A stretch of DNA of 64,000 bases from Conoideocrella luteorostrata (Eukaryota; Ascomycota; Sordariomycetes; Hypocreales; Clavicipitaceae), in NCBI GenBank assembly GCA_032433595.1, contig JASWJB010000007.1, forward strand, positions 62,001 through 126,000, given 5' to 3'. The notes under the pieces were generated by a model. That model was not told where the DNA came from and did no database searches. It saw only the letters and a program-made list of their open reading frames with translations. The position numbers and the translations under genes were made by a program. Numbering within the stretch: position 1 is the stretch's first letter; the number at the start of each line of letters is the position of its first letter. Positions 45,558-57,081 of the stretch are shown piece after piece.

Positions 45558-46559
45558 CTAGTACGTATTCCCATGAGGAGTGCCGCCAGCCCAATCTGCC
45601 TCAAAACGCCCCCAGCCACCGTGTTCCAATTCACTGGCCAAATACATGGTATAAACAACCATATCGTAGTGACCATCACTTGGTGTTTTCCCTCCACAGA
45701 CATTACCTCCCATGGCAATATTAAGAAGGATGGTCATATCTCTCATGGGCCTTGTCCCTTCCGGAATAGGTGCCTTCATGACAGGTCTGCCATCGATGTA
45801 CCAAATCATTCTGCCTTGACCTGGCTGTCCACCTGGTTGCTGCCATGCAAAGTCGTATCTCACCGGGCGAGAACGCATATCATGTATCTTGGTCCCCATG
45901 ACGCGATGTTTGTCTGGCTCATGATGGTGGCCCCAGTGGAGGCAAGTCCTATTTTCATGGTCGCCGTTCCAGGTTTCTGCAATGTCAATCTCGCCGTCTG
46001 TGGGCCAGCTAAATGGTTCCTGCGGCAGAAGCCAGAATGCAGGCCAGATGCCATCCGCGCATGGGGACAAGATGACAGCCGTAAGGACGCCCTGATCGCG
46101 CGCAAGAGTGTTTCTGCTTACAAGGCGGGCAGAGGTATATTTCTGTTCTGGATTTGGCGAAGCGTTGTTTGCGAGAGCTCGAATGACCAATTGACCGGCC
46201 GAGGTGCTATATTTGAGGGTCAGCTTCGCAATACAGAGTCTAATGCGAGTAATAAGGTACTTTGTTAATACGCACTGGAACGAGTTCTCCGCAGCAGCGG
46301 TGTAGTGCTGAAGCTCCTGGTTGCCCCAACCGTCAGGCCCATTGCCGAGTTTGGCATCCCATTCTACATTGACGGGCGTATCCGGATGGCATCTCGGGGC
46401 CCAATACGTTTCTGGTGGGCGGGTGTCCATGGGAGGCGGAGGGGGCTGTTGCTGCTGCTGCTGCTGCTGCTGCTGGTGTTGCTGCTGGTGTTGATCTTGA
46501 GGGTTGATGATGGACTCAAACTCGGACTTGAGGCTCTTGAGTTTATCTTTCCAGGGCAT
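45558..46559 (-). CDS. GH16 family beta-glucanase-like, non-secreted, Gln-rich N-terminus
   Basis: Two exons (46559-46276, 46206-45558) give 310 residues; the intron (GTGCGT...ATAG) joins ENSF to HTSAGQLVIRAL. The catalytic GH16 motif is at 167-172, EIDIAE, with the nucleophile and acid/base Glu at its ends. Aromatic blocks GIWPAFWLLP and MIWYIDGRPV belong to the beta-jelly-roll. The family cuts or transfers beta-1,3/1,4 glucans. The N-terminus (MPWKDKLKSLKSEFESI) is amphipathic, not a signal peptide, and is followed by a Gln-rich stretch (21-38) and five prolines. So an intracellular role or non-classical export is suggested. ATG 46559 is the first true ATG of the frame. Gln length may vary because of the CAG/CTG triplet run. 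Confidence 0.88.
   Translation of the reverse strand: MPWKDKLKSLKSEFESIINPQDQHQQQHQQQQQQQQQQPPPPPMDTRPPETYWAPRCHPDTPVNVEWDAKLGNGPDGWGNQELQHYTAAAENSFQCVLTKYLITRIRLCIAKLTLKYSTSAGQLVIRALANNASPNPEQKYTSARLVSRNTLARDQGVLTAVILSPCADGIWPAFWLLPQEPFSWPTDGEIDIAETWNGDHENRTCLHWGHHHEPDKHRVMGTKIHDMRSRPVRYDFAWQQPGGQPGQGRMIWYIDGRPVMKAPIPEGTRPMRDMTILLNIAMGGNVCGGKTPSDGHYDMVVYTMYLASELEHGGWGRFEADWAGGTPHGNTY
46445..46497. repeat. CTG/CAG triplet microsatellite inside the GH16 gene
   Basis: A run of CTG and TTG triplets on the plus strand encodes the Gln-rich stretch of the GH16 protein on the minus strand. Such runs change length easily by slippage. Confidence 0.7.
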
Positions 46560-47418
46560 CTTTGCCAACTTATATTATCGCAAATCAGCGAAAAATTTAC
46601 AGAAATTTCTTCGCTGTTTGACGGATCTTCTTGACGAGTTTGCTCGGCGAGATTGTCCCGTGAGTCGGGAGTTGTACACAAGCAGAGAGTTGCTACCTGA
46701 CGGCTCTGAATTTGCCGCCAAGACGATTAGCATGACGTCACCTGACGGCGGTGAGTGGCTGTGCGACGAGTCGCTCGGTTGCGAGGTGCATGAGAGAAGA
46801 ATGCAGTTATGAAAATATCATCATTAGATGCTTGTTTATGAATTTGAGGTCTAGGAGGAAAGGGAGCGAGAAAGCATTTCAGTTATAGCAGGAATGGCAA
46901 GGGACGTACAAAGGTGTTGGTAAGATGTGTCTGGATGGCCCTAGCAACCAGCCATAGAGGTATCTGGGCGAGTCTGGGCGAGTTTGGGCGATACGACAGT
47001 GGATTTGGCGCTGTATCGCTTGCCTGCACAAGGCATCCGGTACCACGAAGCTAGCGGCTCGTTGTGCTAGGCAGCCAGCCAGCACAAACACCGCCTCGTG
47101 TCCGATGCCACAATGCGGTACCAGCCTGCAAACAACCAGATTGATTGAGTGCAACATGGGCATGCCGTTTCCTAGATCACACTAACTACTAACCGTGATT
47201 GATTGTTCATAGAAACTCTAGCCATGGCTCTTAAGTGAGGTTAGGATTAATAAGGTCAGCCCTGTTGAAGCTTACCCTTGCACAGATCCCGTCTGCATGT
47301 GTACATTTACTAGCAAACCTCAAGTAGGTCGTCTGAAGGATGTGGCACTCAAAGGAATCCATCTTATTTCCAACTTTCACGCCACCAACAGCCCGACAGC
47401 GAGCAAATCTGCGGCGCC
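46560..47418. other. Intergenic, no supported gene
   Basis: This contains the promoter of the GH16 gene and the 3' flank of the membrane-protein gene. No coding-like frame. Confidence 0.4.
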
Positions 47419-48639
47419 TCACTTCGTCTTTGATCTCTCCCCCTGCCATGCCCTGGACGAAGCGAGCACTTCCTCTCTCGCCATCCAGCCTACCCAGCAA
47501 AGCGCCCCAGGTCCAAACACAACAGCGACACCAAAACCAACCAAGAGTATTCGAGCCCATGACATTCGCAACAACCCAGCGGCCTTCAACTCCACGAATT
47601 GATACACTAGCCACGTAATCGCTGAGCCAAATATAGCTATGTAGTCGAACTGCATAATTGTCCCTAGCGCCGCTTGAGGGTTCTTTGCAGGTTGGAGAAA
47701 GTGCTTTGGCACGTAAATATCCCACCATGAATGTCCAGATACTCCCAGAACACACCAGTATGTGCCTATATTGATCATTCCGATGTACACCGCAGTCAGG
47801 CGCGTGGCTTTGAGTCGACTGTGCAGCTTTATTCTCTTCGCCAAGAATGCCGGCAGCACACCCTGCAGCTTGGGCAACATAGTAAACAGCCCGGAAAAGA
47901 CAAAGAAAAGAATTGTGCCCCAAACTGGAAATGGTTGCCATAGCCAATTCCACCAGTGGCGTGCAGCAAAGTCTGGGTCAAGGAATGACCCAAAGTGCGG
48001 CGCGTAGAAAGCGAGTGCTACCGTAGGTAATACTGCCAGAGCAGATGCACTGTTCTGCTCCAGGGAAGCACTTTCATGTTTCAGACTTTTCAAGTTCGAA
48101 GACGTGTGCAGAAAATAGAAGTAGATGGGCAGTAGTAGCCCGCTGTTGGTGCATTGTGACAGTGTGATGACCGCAATGGTCCTGGTCAGGTCAAAGACAG
48201 TCAACAACAAATTGCAACACAATCATGAGAAGAAGCCAATATCGATCGAAGATGCATACCGGAGGAGTAGCCGTGATCTGTAACCCTTTTTGGAAGATTC
48301 GAGCATCAGAATGCCGTAGACAGCTCCGTATTGAGCAAGAAAGTCCAAAGAGTGCCAATAATAATGCGATTCTTCATGAAATTGCAGCAGCCCGAAGACA
48401 GCCGCGATGTCTGCGCAAATCCGATCAAGCATCTGTATGCCATAAAATTCGTTTTTCAGTGGCACGCTTTTACCTTTGAACTGGTACAGAGACTTTTCGT
48501 GCCACTGATTAACCAGTGGTGCGATGATCGAAGCGCCAAGAAGCGATGGGGTCAGAATGACTGCCCACAAAATGATAGGGGCGGCCAGGACGCGCCTCCG
48601 TGTTGGATTGAGCGTGATATTGCTGGATCTGGTGGCCAT
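47419..48639 (-). CDS. Polytopic membrane protein, unknown function
   Basis: Two exons (48639-48260, 48181-47419) encode 380 residues; the splice rebuilds the Arg codon between LLL and TIAVITLSQC. Hydrophobic spans recur across the protein: VLAAPIILWAVILTPSLLGA, ADIAAVFGLLQF, ALAVLPTVALAFYAPH, VWGTILFFVFSGLFTML and others up to RILLVGFGVAVVFGPGALCW. About eight spans are likely. It resembles fungal integral-membrane proteins known from genome surveys, but I cannot name the family or the transported or modified compound. A Zn2Cys6 regulator starts its 3' end 288 bases upstream on the same strand, making co-regulation a fair guess. No catalytic motif is visible. Confidence 0.72.
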
Positions 48640-48926
48640 AGTAATAGCGATTATGATAGGCTTCCTCTATAGACATTTGGTGTTGGCGTGAATTTTCGTT
48701 GCGCGTGTGGTGGTGATGATGATGGAAGAGGGAAGTCAACCCGATTGCAGCAATTGCTCAAGTCGAGTCCCACTTAGAGCATACGAAGCGTACATATCTA
48801 TCTGACAACACAAACGGGAGCGACACGTCCGAATGCTGTTCGGACCTGTGAAATGATACTTATAAGGCTTGATGGTGAGTGAAAAGTTGGTAATTTCTTG
48901 CAAAATATGGTATCTCGAGGGAATAA

Positions 48927-50843
48927 TCACATAACACAACAACCGGTCTCGCTAGCACCTGATGCACCAGACGTCGAGCTCGGGCATTGGCCACCACAAT
49001 CTCCCAGCTCTTCATCCAAGCCGAGAAACTTCCCATGCACTCGCCCCAGTCTGCTCTCGACTATTCTATACCGTTCTTCCAGCTGCACCGACAACTTGAT
49101 AAACTTAAACCCTATCAAATCGTACCGAAACTCGTCAAGTAACCTCGACGCCTCCTCCTTCTGGTTCACATTCACTGACGAAGACCATGTAACCCCTAGA
49201 ACCAGTGGCGTGACCATACAACCCAGCGGCTTAAACTTGAGAGAGCGTCTAGCAGCCTTGAGGCACTCGGCCGAGATAAATTCCGCGTCTTCGTGCAAGG
49301 CAAAATCGAGCGGATCAGCCAGTCTCAGCAACTTATTGAGTATGAATACCAGCGCAAGAAGCATCATATTCAGGCCCTCTTGGGTAAAATACGTTTTTAG
49401 TAGAGAAGTTGGGGCATCGAGGGGTATTGGGTCCGAGCCTTCAGAGCTCTGGTCGTCGAGGAAATCGTTGACAAATTTGCTGACTCGCCGTGCGTCTAGA
49501 ATCATCAAGCTGTACGATGATTGCATTTCGGCAACGTGTAGTTCTGGTTCTTTCATGTACACCGAGAATCGAACTAAATGGTCAAGCTGGAGGCTTCTAG
49601 CTTCAAGGCCCTTGCTGAACAAAGGATCTGGGGTTGGCCCGTATACCATGTTTGCGATGTCGATTATTGATGGACATACTTTTATTTTCGGGTCTGTAAT
49701 ACCAGCCAGGACCTATAGCAGTATTAGTATTTTGTCGCGGGAAAACGCCTGATAATGTACACAACACGACAACGAAGTTCGGCCCTGGCACAAGCCCGGT
49801 ATCTTGTACGGCTGCAAAACCGATGCTAGCTCTCTGGCTAATAGCGACACGAGCAACATCAGTACGGGCAAAGCTATTACTATAGCTAGCAAGGTATACA
49901 TGATTTACTAGCTTACCAAGCAAGACTAGCAGCAGCAGTAACGGAGTAAAGCATCTCACACAGAGGGTTCAAGGTGACCTAGCAAATATAATATGCAAAA
50001 ACTTACAATACCAAAAGCAGCCGCAACTAGAACCTCACCGTGGAAAGGATCTTTCCATTCATCTAGGGTGGCATTTTCCACCAAAAGTGCCAGTCCTCGC
50101 AGGTGAACAGCGTAATTCTGATCGGTATCTCCAAGGCAGGCCTGGCATAGAGTTAAAAGAAAGGTTGCGACAAGGGTTTCCGGCATTTTGGCCATCACCG
50201 GGTCCATCAAGTAGGTTCGCAGCACCCGCAAACCGTGACCATAATCTGTCAAGGCTTGAACGTCGACCTTGTTTTTGCGCGTGCTGGCCATCGTCCCTGC
50301 AAATGCCTTTGCGCAGGCATCGAGTGCTTTGTTTCTCCCTAGTCGTTGGGGAATCTGCTCAAGGAAGCCTCCCAGGTTGGTAACGTCGTATCTTGGATCG
50401 GATATCACAAGAGTTGAGACGAATGATCCACACCCTATCGTGACTTCATTGTATAACGGCCGGGAAGGTTCGGCAAATCCATACAGTACATCGCATGACA
50501 CCGTTTGCACTTCGCTTAGGGGCGTATTAGCGACAAAATTTGTTTCTGTGCTAACAGTGGTGACGGCTGGTTGGAACTTAAATCTCTGCTTGCCGGAGCC
50601 TACGCAGGGGATTTTCAACCGCATACACCTCGCACATGATGGCTGAGCCAAGTCACACTATTAATAGAGGCGTATTAGTTTCAAGGAATTTTCCCAGCTC
50701 GTCAGGGTGCCGCGTCTGGTCTCTGACGATCAAGCTATGTTTCGTTTTCTCGGCGCTGTTGCTCTCAAAAGGATTGACTTCCTCACCTTCTTCTTCCGCT
50801 TTCGACAGGATTCGCAGCCACGACTCGATGGGACGCCAGGCAT
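48927..50843 (-). CDS. Zn2Cys6 transcription factor
   Basis: At least four exons. Exon 1 (50843-50787) and exon 2 (50657-50007) rebuild the zinc cluster with C10, C13, C20, C27, C30 and C37 (CESCRKRKKK, CDLAQPSCARCMR). A short exon from 49978 (VTLNPLCEMLYS) and a final exon 49712-48927 (262 residues) follow in frame; the junctions between 49920 and 49713 are uncertain. Exon 1 is needed for DNA binding and would be missed by a simple frame search. Middle and C-terminal parts show the QACLGDTDQNYAVHLRGLALLVE and FSVYMKEPELHVAEMQSS blocks of the smaller fungal_trans_2 regulators. The protein ends in Cys-Cys-Val-Met, a CaaX-like tail that is odd for a nuclear factor. It sits beside the membrane-protein gene, which it may control. 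Confidence 0.78.
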
Positions 50844-53564
50844 GATACGCTTGGGCCTATACTAGGCGCACGATGTGAACGGATTCGTACAGGGACAGCT
50901 GTATGTCGAGCTTCGCGTGGTATGGAACTCTCAAACAGAAAGACGGATTTGTGGGCAGCCACTTAAGCATGCGGCTAAGTTCATGGGGGAGAACGAAATT
51001 TCGAAACGACATTCAACCTAATTTAATTAAGAATGCGTCCCGGCTTGGTCTAATTCGGCAGGATGTAGCGCTGGCTACCTCAAAGTTTTATCTTGCCAAA
51101 TGTATGGCGTTGTCGTTTAAAATGTGGTCCTCTGCAGGCCCCGCGTCATCATAAAATAGCCTCACAACGCAATTGCTGCGTCCTGGTTGGCGACATTTAT
51201 GTGCCATTCATCCAAGGAGAGGACCATCGGGCTCTACGATAGGCTCGGGCTCCATCAGGAGTCCGGTCCGGAACCAGCGCGGCTTCGGTCAGCAGGATGG
51301 CAGGGTCGCAAAGTTGGTGACCCGGTAGGACATGGCGATGACTGACAATGAACCTGCAGCACGTCCGGTAAGTTGTTTCGTCAAGTAGACGTCGAAGTCC
51401 AAATTCGGCAAAATGCTGCGCTCTCCGCCGCACTAACCGGCGGAGCCAGGCAGCCGTGACCGGCCTTAAAAGTTCTTGTTGCCGATCGGGCGGCCGCTCA
51501 TAAGCAGAGTGAACCATCCAATGTCGCCAGGTGCCTACCAGATTTTGCGATAAAAATGACTGGCTTACATTACACGAGTCTTCTCGGGGTGCAATGTTTG
51601 TACCGAGAGTTCAGCATTGAGAACCGCATTGTATGTCGTCGCAAGCCATCGGAGATCAAATGTACAGTAGGAATCAAGTGCAACCAGATTGCCCGGTTGT
51701 GATTTTACAGCCTGTTATTAATTGATTTAACATGATGACATGATGAAAGGGAAAAATTGCTTGCCAGCTCTGATGGTGATGGAAATTGTTGAATTTTTTT
51801 CATAGTTGATGGATGATTGAGTGTTTCTATCGCGGGCGGTGGAAGCAAACACGAGGCTCACGTACGGCGGATGACTTCACGATGCTAATATAAAACTATT
51901 AACGAAAGGAATCGACTATGCTCTGTGACGCAGCTAACATGGCATGGATATAACATGCATATGTATCTACAGTCCTATTTCTCTCAACTTTATATCGTTG
52001 ACAGATCTGACTTTGCGACAAGTGTTACCCCAACTTGGAATACCCTATGTGCATGTTGCACGGAGGAAACGTGCCTTGGTGTTGGGCACTCAACGGCCAT
52101 CATGCACGCCTTTACTTATCGTAACTAATATGTAGCGTGTATCTGACGTATTGCCTTAAAGATTGGTTTCCCGAATTTTTTTTGATACCGGGCGTCGTTG
52201 CAGCCCTTTTGCCAATTTAACAATTGGAGAATCCTAAATATAATAAGAGATCTTCCATCATTTAATTGAGCTAAAGCCAGCTACAGGTGGCGAACACCTG
52301 ATGGCTGGTAGCCTATCATTGAATCATATCACTGACGAGGCTACTGGCTCAGCAGATAGGATGTGATCTAATGAAGTTGCAACTTGTTCTATTGTGGTCG
52401 GGGTACTCTCCTTGCTCATATTTGAAGTTTTTCTAAGTTGCATGGTAAGTCTACTATGGTCGCTGTACACACTTGAATTATCTGCAGTACGCCAATGGTA
52501 AACGTTTCATGCCATGCTCCAGAGACTGTCAACGTGCACTCAAGTTCCCAAAGTCTCGGTCAAGCGGCCTGAGCTTGATATAATCCTTCGCGTGGAAGTG
52601 GCGTATTTGCGGCACCATTCGTTGCACGCTCTTGCCAACAGTCATCCTGAGCCAGTCTCGAAGGACCATTGACATGTCGTAGTGGCCAATATTCGAATAC
52701 CAAGTAAGTCGTGCACATTGTCGGCTAAAATAATAGTGGTTTTGCAGGATTGTACCAAACCTTCTCGGGGCTGCCGATTCCTCATAGTCTGGCCACGCAG
52801 TAACGATTGTGAGCGTCTGTACCAGGCCTCCGACCAGCATTCACGAATCAACAAAAAAGCGAGAGTATTTCAGCTCATCATAATTTTATGAAATGGCGAT
52901 CAGTTGTCCTTTTGGTTGAGGAGCCCGCTGTCAAGATCGAATACCCGTGTCTAAGATGCGACCGACACGTGTTGCAGTGGGCTCGTTCGGTCGGAATCCA
53001 GATTCAGACCCCTGACCATTGGGACAATATTGGATGGCCCCCAAGCTAACAAAACCTGCTGCTGTACCAGACTGAAACCTGGCGCCTCCATAATGCAAGT
53101 GTGAAACTCCATACTCGTTGGCGAATGCTTACGGAGCAAGATAGTCCCTGTTTGAACCATAGAAGACCACAGGGCTGGTCTAGTGCGTTGTTGGGGGTTA
53201 ATAATGTATAAATAGACCAGGCCGCTAGAACAAGTCACCAGCGTAGGTCCTAAAATAATTTTTTTTAGCGTTTCCAGGCTGACTCACAGGGCTGTAACAA
53301 ACCAACAAGCGCTTGCATCATCATTAGTATGTCGCGGTTGTATCTCACAACTTCTCCTTAGGTGCTGCTGCTGATTGAATGAAACGCTGAACCTAGTATG
53401 CTCTAGTACTTTACCACTCAACTTCTCCACATCCTAATCGATAACCGAGACTACTTGCTAATTACATAAGTATAGCATGAAGTATATAGAGGAGATTCGG
53501 AAATATGCAAGGCAGTTTACTCGTAGGACGTATGCAACATGGTATAGACTGATAATCTAAACGT
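50844..53564. other. Gene-poor region, no supported gene
   Basis: This 2.7 kb stretch is mostly AT-rich. A GC-richer patch at about 51197-51517 and short frames near 52529-53238 carry no recognisable domain and may be decayed coding sequence. No intact gene can be supported. Confidence 0.4.
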
Positions 53565-54642
53565 TTACAACTCATACATTGCCATAAGACTTTTAAATGA
53601 ATGGTCCTCCACAAGTTCTGCTGCGGTAAGCCGATCTTCTGGTTCGTAACAAAGACCTCTGCGTGTTATCGAAACAGTATACTCTCTCTCCAAGGAACTG
53701 ATATCAGGTCGGCGTCGGTTTAATTTCTCCGTGAAAGTCTCTAGACGTGTTCGTGGCGGAGCGAACTGGCTTGTATGATCCCACTAATCCAGCCAAACGT
53801 CACCGCCAGAGTAGGGGTTTTTCCAGTGTTCCGGGAATGGCCCCAACATACCAACCAGGTGGGATATACACCCAGTGCCATTACCGAAGAGGATGTTACA
53901 GCCGAGATAGAGAGACAGAAACATAACCATGTAGCTCTACATATTGGTTGCAAAGTTTGGGGCTACACCATGAAGTCTTTCTGGTGCATAGAATGGAAGC
54001 GGGAACTGTACGGTAGGATCGACAACGTCTCCATTCCTGAACGAGAGACCAAAGTCACCTAGATACTGGCTTAAATCTAATTTGCATCGATGAGCATTTA
54101 TTGGCGGCGGCCTCAGTGGGGAATTATGATGAACCAAGCTCTGTGGACGAATCCAGCATCATGCAGGCTCTTCAGAGCAAGGAGAAGATGCTTCGCGGCT
54201 GTCATGCGAAGGGCAGCCGGCGTCTTGTACAGGGTGTCCAAAGGTTGGGTCCTCGTACAGGATAGACGAGCACTATATGTTCATGGCCGCTGGAGCTAGG
54301 AAGAAAAAAGGCCGACTGGAATAAGATAAATTTGGACGAGCCCTGCACCGCATCATAAATCCGGCGCTGCATCTGATGTTCGGCTTAGCCTTCTCCAGGT
54401 GTTATAATCCTAAGAGCCACTTTCTTGGCTTCTTGCGCATCATGAGCGAACCAGATCGTCGAACACCCGCCCCATCCGAGCTTATGTTCAATGCGGTATC
54501 TTTTATGAAGTACTTCTCCGATCCGAATTGGGTAGTATAATCCTTCTGCATATCGCTCACGCGGTTCAGCGTCGGCTTCAACCTCGAATTCGTCGTCGGA
54601 GTCGACGAAATAGCCGCGATCAAATGAAGACTGCGAGACCAT
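53565..54642 (-). pseudogene. Degenerate SRPK-like protein kinase
   Basis: The 5' part is intact: IGEVLHKRYRIEHKLGWGG then STIWFAHD, the P-loop lobe of fungal SRPK-type kinases. After VALRIITPGEG an in-frame TAA appears. A frame change occurs near 54230, where KHLLLALKSLHDAGFVHR is followed by AW instead of the catalytic HRD Asp. Further on GDFGLSF and FYAPERLHGVAPNFATN are still readable, then TAG (53937-53939) replaces the expected Trp codon, and another TAG follows WLD (53784-53786). The end reads EDRLTAAELVEDHSF and TAA at 53565-53567. The locus has lost the catalytic aspartate and several frames, so it cannot make an active kinase. Two of the stops fit C-to-T changes at CpA sites, as in repeat-induced point mutation. 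Confidence 0.75.
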
Positions 54643-55874
54643 CCTAGCATTGAACGTTATCGATAAGTATCTAGTTTTGCACGGGGCTACACCATAGTGT
54701 GCTGTTCCTAGTGGTTTTTCGAAGATGGGTTGCCTATTCCGACCAGTTGCGAAGATTCTGGTAGGAGTTGAATAGATTGCACGATCCGAGACCAGCGTCC
54801 TGAGACAATAGAGTTACATAGAAGCCGCTATTTATTTAACACGAACGCAGTCAACACGAATATGCCGGCATACAGCGAGATACGAATAGAAAGAAGAAAA
54901 GCAGGTCTATCATTTTGTTGTAAAATATGATACACAAAGCCTATGCTTAGCTCTAACTATAGAATCCATCGAACCGTTTGTTCTTCTTGAGACGTACCGA
55001 TTAGTTAGTAGTGTGCCGAAAGTGTTAGTTCGCCGTGGTCGCCAAGGAGGTTTTCATCCACCTACTGGCGGGTACGACATCGAGATGTGCTCGTGGCGGA
55101 GCGGAGAAAAACAGACGGCAGGTTAGCCCAATCTCAAGCGAAAATGATCCTCAATGGAGGCACAAACCATGGACAGAAAATATCACGTGCTGGCTTTAGA
55201 CGTGGGCACATAATGTATGCATCAGATGTACTCCGTATTGTAGCCTGCCTTTGCGCCTTCGATTAACCCGGGCCAAAAAAAAAGCGGCAAAATCCGATGT
55301 GGCGAGAAGTAAAACGAGCTTATATTGTACGCCAAAGCACCTAGAGAGGGCTCGCTGGCGGCCACAAGTCCATGTTTAGAGAGATGTGCGCAGAGATATT
55401 TTAAAGGCTGTGACATCAACTCCTTCGGCTGTGCCGTGACAAAACTAAGCAGAGATCTGCACCTAGGCCAGGGAGAGCACGAAGGGGATGAAGATATTTG
55501 TATCCCCCTTGTTGATGAACAGTAACTTGGATGTCTCATGGAAGCAGTTGATCTGGTGCTCAATCGATGTGAGACGACGGCTCACAACACTGGTCTTCTG
55601 ATTCGATGCTGGTTCGTCACTCCGAAGCCCAATAGCTATTAGTTAAACGTGTTTCTAGTTACGATAGTGCCGGGTACACAGCACCGATATCGACTAATGT
55701 GGAAAAAGTTTATCGCATTCGTCATACGGGGATGGTTGCTGCCCAGCCGAACTGACGACTAGGTAAGGTAGCGATAGCGATGCCAGAAATGAAGCGCGGG
55801 ATTGAGCCTCTGTGTAACCACAAGGCCTGGGAAGGGTAGATATCGCAAACAGAAAATGGCCTAACGAACCGGAC
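54643..55874. other. Gene-poor region upstream of the dead kinase
   Basis: AT-rich sequence, one exact 9-mer copy at 55229-55237, and short overlapping frames without motifs. Short stretches near 55350-55560 (minus strand) look faintly coding-like but are too broken to name. Confidence 0.35.
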
Positions 55875-56161
55875 ATGCGACGCATATTTACCGAGTCAAT
55901 CGACGCAGAACTGGCAGAATGGGAATTGGGTATGCTTGAAGTGGAGGAGGGTGACAGTGACACAACTGTGGAAGCGATTGGGACCTTGAGGACAACGACG
56001 CTGACCATAGCAATGACATAAAATTTGAACCGGACAAAAGTGTCATTGACCGATGCGAGGCTGAGCATGAAAGCAGGCTTCTGGACGACTCTGCTGGCGC
56101 AGAGTTCCTTGAGCTGCTTTTCCAGCTAAGCACCACTCTTAGCAAGCAGGGGGCATTTTGA
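55875..56161 (+). pseudogene. Acidic coding remnant with frameshift
   Basis: One frame reads MRRIFTESIDAELAEWELGM then LEVEEGDSDTTVE. The text continues in another frame as SDWDLEDNDADHSNDIKFEP and DDSAGAEFLELLFQLSTTL, up to TGA at 56159-56161. One indel near 55972 would account for the break. The acidic, helix-like composition looks protein-coding but matches no family that I know. Confidence 0.4.
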
Positions 56162-57081
56162 CGGGAACCCCGGTTCCAAGCTGCTTATATATGTTCTTGG
56201 GGAGAATGCGCGCAATATTAGTAACCCAAAGAGTGTCCAACTTCGCATTACTGATCGCTGGTCTTGCTGGCTGAGCTATACTAGCCGCCAGCGCGGTTGG
56301 CAGAAAGTTAGTTCTTTGGTCGCTAGGTAATTGGTCATCCTTTGGGTTTGATGACAGTATCTTGCCTAATGCACTAAGTATTCACAAGATTACATACCTA
56401 AAATTAACGGCCATATTACACGACGGTGCCTTGGAAGAACGCCTCCGCCCCCGCGGTGAAAGGAGCATGCACGTTTCAGTAATCCACCCGAGCTACTGCA
56501 GGAACGCTGACATTCCTGGAGCGTTAGAATCCCTTTGCCAGAAGCCACATATCGGTCCGCCAATGCCCGCTCTAAATATATCGTTTGTCTCTACATGATC
56601 CTCGGACCAGCGAGCATCTCGCAGGAGAGGACACACGTTACAGCAGCTAATCCCGGCATGTTCCAGCCGCGCTGGTAGGTAGCATTATGAGGGCAATTAT
56701 TTTCCTGACACCACATTTGCTTGCAACAATGATGTTGCCCTGGTGTTGCCAATGTATAGTAATACTTGGACACATTCTCTTACGCTCACCTCGGTTTCGC
56801 TAGAGTCAATAAAGTCCAGAATAAGGAAATGCTCCCTACTTGTGCTGGATGCTCGTTAAGGATTATGACAACTCAGGCATATAAGAGCCACACCATGCCT
56901 AGATACAGACAATGCAATCGTATTATCAGCCGGTTCTGCAATGTTGCCAGCCACTCCTTGACACTAAGACTTCTCTACGCTTCTCAAACACACTTCATTG
57001 TTGTGTATTATCCACGTAGATCACACCTTCTGTTCATATTATTTATCACGCTGTGCGTGCTGTATATATACTTGGCTAAAC
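56162..57081. other. Intergenic, promoter of the Asp f 4-like gene
   Basis: No gene is supported. The last 100 bases are AT-rich with TGTATATATA at 57061-57070, which lies close to the ATG. Confidence 0.4.

Noticed and set aside
51197..51517. A GC-rich minus-strand frame (106 codons) in AT-rich surroundings
   Set aside because: It could be decayed coding sequence, but no family or continuing frame was found, so it is described only as part of the gene-poor stretch.
52529..53238. Minus-strand frames of 95 and 103 codons
   Set aside because: Faint coding character, but no motif and several breaks; too weak to call even a pseudogene.
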